From Oscillospiraceae bacterium (GTDB taxonomy: Bacteria > Bacillota > Clostridia > Oscillospirales > Ruminococcaceae), in NCBI GenBank assembly GCA_016297165.1, contig JAEDHF010000083.1, positions 1-8,057 on the forward strand: DNA of 8,057 nt, written 5' to 3'. This document shows, piece by piece, positions 4,110 to 8,057 of the stretch; position 1 is the first letter of the stretch; each line of letters begins with the position of its first letter. Made by a program: the position numbers and the translations under genes. The notes under the pieces are model-generated. The model saw only the letters and a program-made list of their open reading frames with translations, was not told where the DNA came from and did no database searches.

Positions 4110-5978
4110 ATGAAAACTGAAATTGGTTTATGTATGGGCTGTATGTCCGAAAAGGACTACAGCGGTCCCTGTGAAAAATGCGGATATATAGATAATTCCG
4201 CTTATCTTCCCGACTATCTTCCGCCCTTTACGCTTCTTAACGACAGATATGTGGTAGGAAAGCTTCTTTCCTATAACGGCGAGGGCGCAGTATATCTTGG
4301 CTACGATAAGGCGGAAAAGAAGAAGATAACTATTAAGGAATATATGCCTGCCGCTCTTTGTGACCGTGATAGGGAAAGCGGAAATATTACCGTTAAGGAG
4401 GACTGTATTCCTTTATATAAGTCCTATCTTTCAGAATTCGCCGACCTGAATAAGACCCTTATGAATTGCTTTGGCGATAGCTGCATAAGAACGGTTTACG
4501 GCATTTTCGCAGAGAATAATACAGGCTATATCATAATGGAATATCTCGAGGGCCTTTCTCTTTCCGATTACCTTTCCGAAAACGGAAACGTAATGTCCTG
4601 GGCAGAGGCAGAGGTTTTCTTTCAGCCCGTTTTTACTGCGCTGGCTAAGCTTCATTCAATGGGCATTATACACCGTGGCATAAGCGCCGATACCGTTTTT
4701 GTAAGGAAAAACGGAAAAGCGGCTTTAACCGGTCTCGATATCTCCGCAGGACGTACCGCTGAATCACGGATTGACTGTGAAATGTACGAAGGCTATGCCG
4801 CCTGTGAGCAGTACGCCTTATCGGAAAGACAGGGCTCCTGGACGGACGTTTACGGTATGTCGGCTTTATTGTACCGCGTTCTTACGGGAAAGGTTCCTCC
4901 GTCTGCAAGAGAAAGAGAAGTGAATGATACTATTGTTTCTCCTGTGGAAATAAACGGCAGTATCCCGAAGTATATATCCGACGCTATTATGCGCGGCTTA
5001 ACCCCCGACCAGCTTTCTCGTACACATAATATCGAGGAACTGGCTAAACAGCTTTATACAAAGCCCGAAGAAAAGAGGGAAGCTCCTATATCGGAGGGCG
5101 ACGGTCCCGTATCCCCAGCTATGCCCGTAAGAAGACCGTCACAGAATGCACCCGTAAGAAAAAAGCCGGAACAGCCCTTAAGAAGACCGGTCAACAAGAA
5201 ATCCGGGAAAGGTAAGAAGGAATCGAAATCCAACGTAGGGCTTATTATAGGGCTTGTACTGTTTCTTGCTGTTGTAATCGCTCTTGTGGTTGCTATTGTT
5301 TATTTCTCAAACGAAACGGCAAATCTCAATAAGCCTTCACAAACGGAAGCTTCAACTACGCCCCCAACTCATTCAATAACAACGGAGCCCGAGGAAACTG
5401 AGCCTGTTACCGAGGAAACTACTTCTACAACAAAGCAGCCGGCAGGAGAAATTATCCTTATGCCCTACTTTATAAACAGGTTTTTCAATACCAGCCTTGA
5501 ACTGCGCTATTCCATGATAAAATTCATTCCCGAATACGAATACAGCAACGATTTTGCCGAGGGTATTATTTTTGAACAGGATATAGAGCAGGGAACAGAG
5601 GTTACCTCGGGAGTAGAGGTAAAAATTAAGGTCAGCAAGGGACCTAGCGGCGTTCCTCTTCCCGATTATATCGGTATGAAGGTAAGCGAATACACGAAGC
5701 TTCTTGATGAGCTTAAGATACCCTATAAGAAGGTTAAGGAAGAAACTACCGAGGTTAAGAAGAATTATGTAGTACGTTGTGACCGTGAGATTGGCGAAAT
5801 AATTAGCTTCGAAGCTGAAGAGGGCGAAGAGGTAAAGCCTGTTAAGGTATATTACGCCGTACCTCCCGAGGTTACTACTACCGAGGAAACCGGTGAAGAA
5901 ATACCTGAAGAGCTTCCCGGCGAAACCCCGTGGTTAGAATCGGGACTAACTGAAAATAGCTTAACAGACGGAAACTAA
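4110..5978 (+). CDS. Zinc-ribbon / pseudokinase / PASTA transmembrane protein
   Basis: A 622-residue one-pass membrane protein. The N-terminus has a zinc-ribbon-like CMGC...CEKC (Cys8, 11, 21, 24). A Ser/Thr kinase-like domain (about 45-315) follows: glycine loop YNGEGAVYLG (55-64), Lys76 in TIKEY, IIMEYLEG (141-148), catalytic-loop HRG (188-190), GLD (208-210) where DFG is expected, CEQY (232-235) in place of the APE region, and DVYGM (246-250) for the alpha-F helix. The catalytic Asp is Gly190, the Asn is Thr195 and the DFG Asp is Gly208, so phosphotransfer is unlikely. A Pro/Lys/Arg-rich stretch (about 320-375) precedes one membrane helix (about 376-399). Outside the cell are a Thr/Glu linker (about 410-443), two PASTA-like repeats (about 448-512 and 514-586) and an acidic tail. 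PASTA domains of PknB/PrkC proteins bind peptidoglycan fragments; here the domain may sense the wall and signal without kinase activity, or scaffold. It follows the HExGH gene after 3 bases and precedes pheA by 26. Confidence 0.88.
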   Translation: MKTEIGLCMGCMSEKDYSGPCEKCGYIDNSAYLPDYLPPFTLLNDRYVVGKLLSYNGEGAVYLGYDKAEKKKITIKEYMPAALCDRDRESGNITVKEDCIPLYKSYLSEFADLNKTLMNCFGDSCIRTVYGIFAENNTGYIIMEYLEGLSLSDYLSENGNVMSWAEAEVFFQPVFTALAKLHSMGIIHRGISADTVFVRKNGKAALTGLDISAGRTAESRIDCEMYEGYAACEQYALSERQGSWTDVYGMSALLYRVLTGKVPPSAREREVNDTIVSPVEINGSIPKYISDAIMRGLTPDQLSRTHNIEELAKQLYTKPEEKREAPISEGDGPVSPAMPVRRPSQNAPVRKKPEQPLRRPVNKKSGKGKKESKSNVGLIIGLVLFLAVVIALVVAIVYFSNETANLNKPSQTEASTTPPTHSITTEPEETEPVTEETTSTTKQPAGEIILMPYFINRFFNTSLELRYSMIKFIPEYEYSNDFAEGIIFEQDIEQGTEVTSGVEVKIKVSKGPSGVPLPDYIGMKVSEYTKLLDELKIPYKKVKEETTEVKKNYVVRCDREIGEIISFEAEEGEEVKPVKVYYAVPPEVTTTEETGEEIPEELPGETPWLESGLTENSLTDGN

Positions 5979-6004
5979 GAATAACGGAAAAGAAGGACGT
6001 AAAA

Positions 6005-7135
6005 ATGGATCTCGAGCTTATAAGAAAAGAAATCGACAAAATCGACGACGAGCTTATCGCTTTATTTGAAAAGCGCTCTAAGCTTGCCTGTGATGTTGCC
6101 GAGTATAAAAAAGCCAACAATATGCAGGTTTTTCAGAAGGGAAGAGAGGATTTTATCCTCGACCGTGTAGCGGAAAAAAGCTCTCCCGAAATGAAGAATG
6201 CTTCGAGGCTTCTTTTCCAGACAATTATGGATATTTCGAAATGCAGACAGCAGCAGATTCTCACCGAACCCTATCCCTTTCATATCAGTAAGGAGACTAA
6301 GGAATGCCCTAAGGTTGTTACCGTAACTAAGGGCAGCTATTCTGCGGACGCCTTCAGGAAATTCTTCGGCGATAACTGCAAGGTGGATTATTTTACGGAT
6401 TTCTACGAGGTTTTCAGGGCTGTCGAAAACGGAACAGCGGATTTCGGCGTTATTCCTATCGAGAATTCAACGGCAGGAGACGTAAGCGAAACCTACGACC
6501 TTATGGGAAAGCATAACTTCTATATCTGCAAGAGCACGAAAATCAGGATTGAGCACGTTCTTGCGGCAAAAAAGGGCGTAAAGCCGGAGGATATTAAAAC
6601 GGTTATGTCCAAGGGGATTGCTCTTAAACAGTGTTCGGGCTTTTTAAAAGAAAAGGGCTATGCTTGCGAGGAATGCAGTAACACAGCCGCCGCCGCAAAG
6701 CGTGTAGCAGAGGGCAGCGGAGATACAGCGGCAATATGCTCCCGTTCCTGCGCCGGGCTTTTCGGACTTGAACCCGTAGCGGAGGACATCGCCGATATAA
6801 AGGATAACTATACGAGATTCATACTCATTTCAAAAAAGCTCTATGTTACCGAAAAATCCTCGGTTATATCCCTCTCTCTTTCTCTTCCTCATACCCCGGG
6901 AAGCCTTTACAGAATGCTGACCCGCTTCGCTTACTGCGGACTTAACCTCTGCCGCATTGAATCAAAGCCTATGCCGAGCTCTCTCGCCGACGTTAAGGAC
7001 GACGCCTTCGATTTTATCTTCTATCTTGATTTTATCGGCAGTATCAATAACGGCGATGTTATAAAGCTTCTTAATAATCTTGAGCAGGAGTCAAAGTATT
7101 ACAGATTCCTCGGAAACTACGAGGAGCTTGAATAA
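6005..7135 (+). CDS. pheA: Bifunctional chorismate mutase / prephenate dehydratase
   Basis: A 376-residue cytoplasmic enzyme that converts chorismate to prephenate and then to phenylpyruvate, the committed steps of phenylalanine synthesis. Residues about 1-85 are an AroQ-type chorismate mutase: Arg7, Arg24, Lys35 and the GRED motif (Arg47, Glu48) align with known active-site positions. The prephenate dehydratase domain (about 103-280) has GVIPIENSTAG (148-158) and NYTRF (268-272) with the catalytic Thr270. An ACT domain (about 287-370) includes PHTPGSLYRML and ESKP (319-322), where ESRP is usual, and probably gives feedback control by phenylalanine. The N-terminal glycine motif of the dehydratase is short (VTKGSYSADAF rather than GxxGxYS). 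Length agrees with the P-protein family. A GAAGGA site precedes the ATG. It is the third gene after the HExGH and pseudokinase genes with a 26-base gap, so is probably co-transcribed with them. No leader peptide or T-box was seen. Confidence 0.95.
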   Translation: MDLELIRKEIDKIDDELIALFEKRSKLACDVAEYKKANNMQVFQKGREDFILDRVAEKSSPEMKNASRLLFQTIMDISKCRQQQILTEPYPFHISKETKECPKVVTVTKGSYSADAFRKFFGDNCKVDYFTDFYEVFRAVENGTADFGVIPIENSTAGDVSETYDLMGKHNFYICKSTKIRIEHVLAAKKGVKPEDIKTVMSKGIALKQCSGFLKEKGYACEECSNTAAAAKRVAEGSGDTAAICSRSCAGLFGLEPVAEDIADIKDNYTRFILISKKLYVTEKSSVISLSLSLPHTPGSLYRMLTRFAYCGLNLCRIESKPMPSSLADVKDDAFDFIFYLDFIGSINNGDVIKLLNNLEQESKYYRFLGNYEELE

Positions 7136-7172
7136 AATACTTACTTAAATTGCTTTTTGTGTAGTATTCTTT
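7136..7172 (+). terminator. Weak possible terminator after pheA
   Basis: AATACTTAC (7136-7144) can pair with GTAGTATT (7161-7168) with one bulged base, a 16-base loop and a short CTTTT after it. The stem is AT-rich and imperfect, so termination here would be inefficient. It is the only candidate seen between pheA and the next promoter. Confidence 0.25.
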
Positions 7173-7218
7173 TACGTACTGCCTTATTACCATATTAAAA
7201 CATAAATACAGAAAGAAA

Positions 7219-7237
7219 TTTTTTCGGGAAAAATTGT
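7219..7237. repeat. AT-rich inverted repeat upstream of the carboxyltransferase promoters
   Basis: Arms AATTTTT and AAAAATT flank TCGGG. It lies about 30 bp upstream of the nearer -35 box, within an otherwise AT-rich gene-free stretch (7136-7267). It might be a binding site for a regulator of the downstream gene. A match to the Noc-site consensus as remembered is only about 10 of 14 positions, too weak to rely on. Confidence 0.3.
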
Positions 7238-7267
7238 TAAAAATTTATTTTTTTAGCGAAAAAGGGC

Positions 7268-7303
7268 TTGTTTTTTTGACTTTTCTATAGTATAATATAT
7301 AAT
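7268..7303 (+). promoter_or_regulatory. Two overlapping promoters of the carboxyltransferase gene
   Basis: TTGACT (7276-7281), 16 bases, TATAAT (7298-7303) forms one good promoter. TTGTTT (7268-7273), 17 bases, TATAAT (7291-7296) forms a second, shifted by 7-8 bp. Transcripts would start near 7303-7310 and carry a leader of about 65-73 bases before the GTG start. I saw no clear riboswitch in that leader. Confidence 0.75.
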
Positions 7304-7375
7304 GGAACAATTTGTGGGCGAGGTATTCCGATTCCTTTCCTGCTACCAAATATAAAGACTGGAGGATTTTCCAAA

Positions 7376-8057
7376 GTGGCAAAAAAGACATTAGCTGAAA
7401 TGGAGCAGACGCTCTCCGACAGCAAGGCAAGACAAAGATTAAACGCGCTTTTTGACGAAGATAGCTTTGTAGAACTCGATAAGTTCGTAACAGCAGGCGC
7501 AGTAACAGGCTACGGCCTCATCGACGGCGCTCCCGCTTATGCATTTTCTCAGGATATTTCCGTCAAGGGCGGCGCTATGACCGCTTCTACTGCCGCTAAG
7601 ATTGAAAAAATCTACAATATGGCAGTAAAGAACGGCGCTCCCGTTATCGGTATCTATGACAGCAAGGGCGGCGATATTTCCGAAGGCGTGGCTATGCTTA
7701 ACGCTTACGCTAAGATGGCTGAAGCTTCCGCAAAGCTTTCGGGCGTAGTTCCCCAGATTTCCCTTGTGGCCGGTCTTTGCGCAGGTACTGCTGCTATGAC
7801 CGCTTGTATGGCTGATTTCGTGGTAATGACCGAAAAGGCTGAATTCTTTATGACCGCTCCCTTTGTAGCGGAGGACGGTAATGCAGAGGGCGCAGGTACT
7901 GCCCTTAACGCCGCAAAATCGGGTACTGCCGCAATCGTGGCTAAGGACGAAACCGCCGCTATTACAGAGGTTAAGAAGCTTATAAGAATTCTTCCCTCAA
8001 ATAACCTTGAGGTTTCCGGAAACGACTATTACGCAGAAAACGACGCAGATATACTCG
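7376..8057 (+). CDS. Acyl-CoA carboxyltransferase / decarboxylase subunit, 3' end outside window
   Basis: The first 227 codons are present with no stop at the window edge. Start: GTG at 7376, 10 bases after a perfect GGAGG (7361-7365); the in-frame ATG at 7400 lacks a ribosome binding site. The sequence matches the crotonase-fold carboxyltransferase family of propionyl-/acetyl-CoA carboxylases and of methylmalonyl- or glutaconyl-CoA decarboxylases: RLNALFDEDSFVELDKFV (21-38), VTGYGLIDGAPAYAFSQD (43-60), GAPVIGIYDSKGGDISEGV (87-105), and VPQISLVAGLCAGTAA (125-140). These enzymes move CO2 between biotin and an acyl-CoA. The glycine-rich acyl-CoA and oxyanion segments differ from the usual DSGGARIQEG and CAGGA forms, so substrate or even activity cannot be taken for granted. 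Biotin carrier and membrane subunits would be expected downstream, outside the window. It has its own strong promoters, so it is separate from pheA. Confidence 0.88.
   Translation, partial: MAKKTLAEMEQTLSDSKARQRLNALFDEDSFVELDKFVTAGAVTGYGLIDGAPAYAFSQDISVKGGAMTASTAAKIEKIYNMAVKNGAPVIGIYDSKGGDISEGVAMLNAYAKMAEASAKLSGVVPQISLVAGLCAGTAAMTACMADFVVMTEKAEFFMTAPFVAEDGNAEGAGTALNAAKSGTAAIVAKDETAAITEVKKLIRILPSNNLEVSGNDYYAENDADIL

Noticed and set aside
7219..7237. Noc binding site
   Set aside because: Only about 10 of 14 positions match the consensus as I remember it, and the match is mostly from A/T runs.
7304..7375. Riboswitch or T-box in the leader of the carboxyltransferase gene
   Set aside because: The leader is only about 70 bases, with no strong stems or recognisable conserved core.

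Overview
The window looks like a chromosomal segment from a low-to-mid GC gut Firmicute, most likely a Ruminococcus-like member of the Clostridia (Oscillospirales). The basis is the set of families: a SGNH hydrolase next to a DUF4358-type lipoprotein, a clostridial Noc/ParB-like protein, a zinc-ribbon/PASTA kinase-like protein, bifunctional PheA and a biotin-dependent-type carboxyltransferase. AGGAGG-like ribosome binding sites, sigma-A-type promoters and a uniform codon style agree. No rRNA, tRNA or CRISPR array was seen, and the genus is not fixed by what I can see.

Layout. (1) 74-1871, plus strand: a three-gene cell-envelope operon (membrane-anchored SGNH hydrolase, DUF4358-type lipoprotein, small four-helix membrane protein) closed by a strong intrinsic terminator at 1900-1923. 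(2) 1926-2085: a pair of 14-bp direct repeats 30 bp apart, then a -10 box and a 28-bp near-palindrome over the predicted transcription start of the next gene. (3) 2086-2955: a solitary Noc/ParB-like CTP-binding DNA-binding protein with no ParA partner, ending at a 15-bp-stem terminator shared with a convergent gene. (4) 3010-3519, minus strand: a small unknown gene (114 codons when repaired) broken by a 161-bp transposase-less element. The element has perfect 21-bp terminal inverted repeats and sits between TATA duplications. Removing the element plus one TATA copy restores the reading frame exactly. (5) 3548-3625: two back-to-back promoters, one for the broken gene and one for the plus-strand operon. 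(6) 3675-7135, plus strand: an operon of a small HExGH membrane protein, a zinc-ribbon/pseudokinase/PASTA receptor-like protein and bifunctional PheA. (7) 7136-7375: an AT-rich intergenic region with two overlapping promoters, then the first 227 codons of a carboxyltransferase that runs off the window.

How the parts work together. The first operon probably acts on extracytoplasmic carbohydrate or lipid decorations. The second plus-strand operon joins a putative membrane metalloprotease-like protein to a signalling-type receptor whose kinase catalytic residues are replaced, followed by a phenylalanine biosynthesis enzyme whose link to them is unclear. The most notable features are the MITE-like element and the gene it breaks, the catalytically degenerate PASTA kinase, and the palindrome at the Noc-like gene's promoter.
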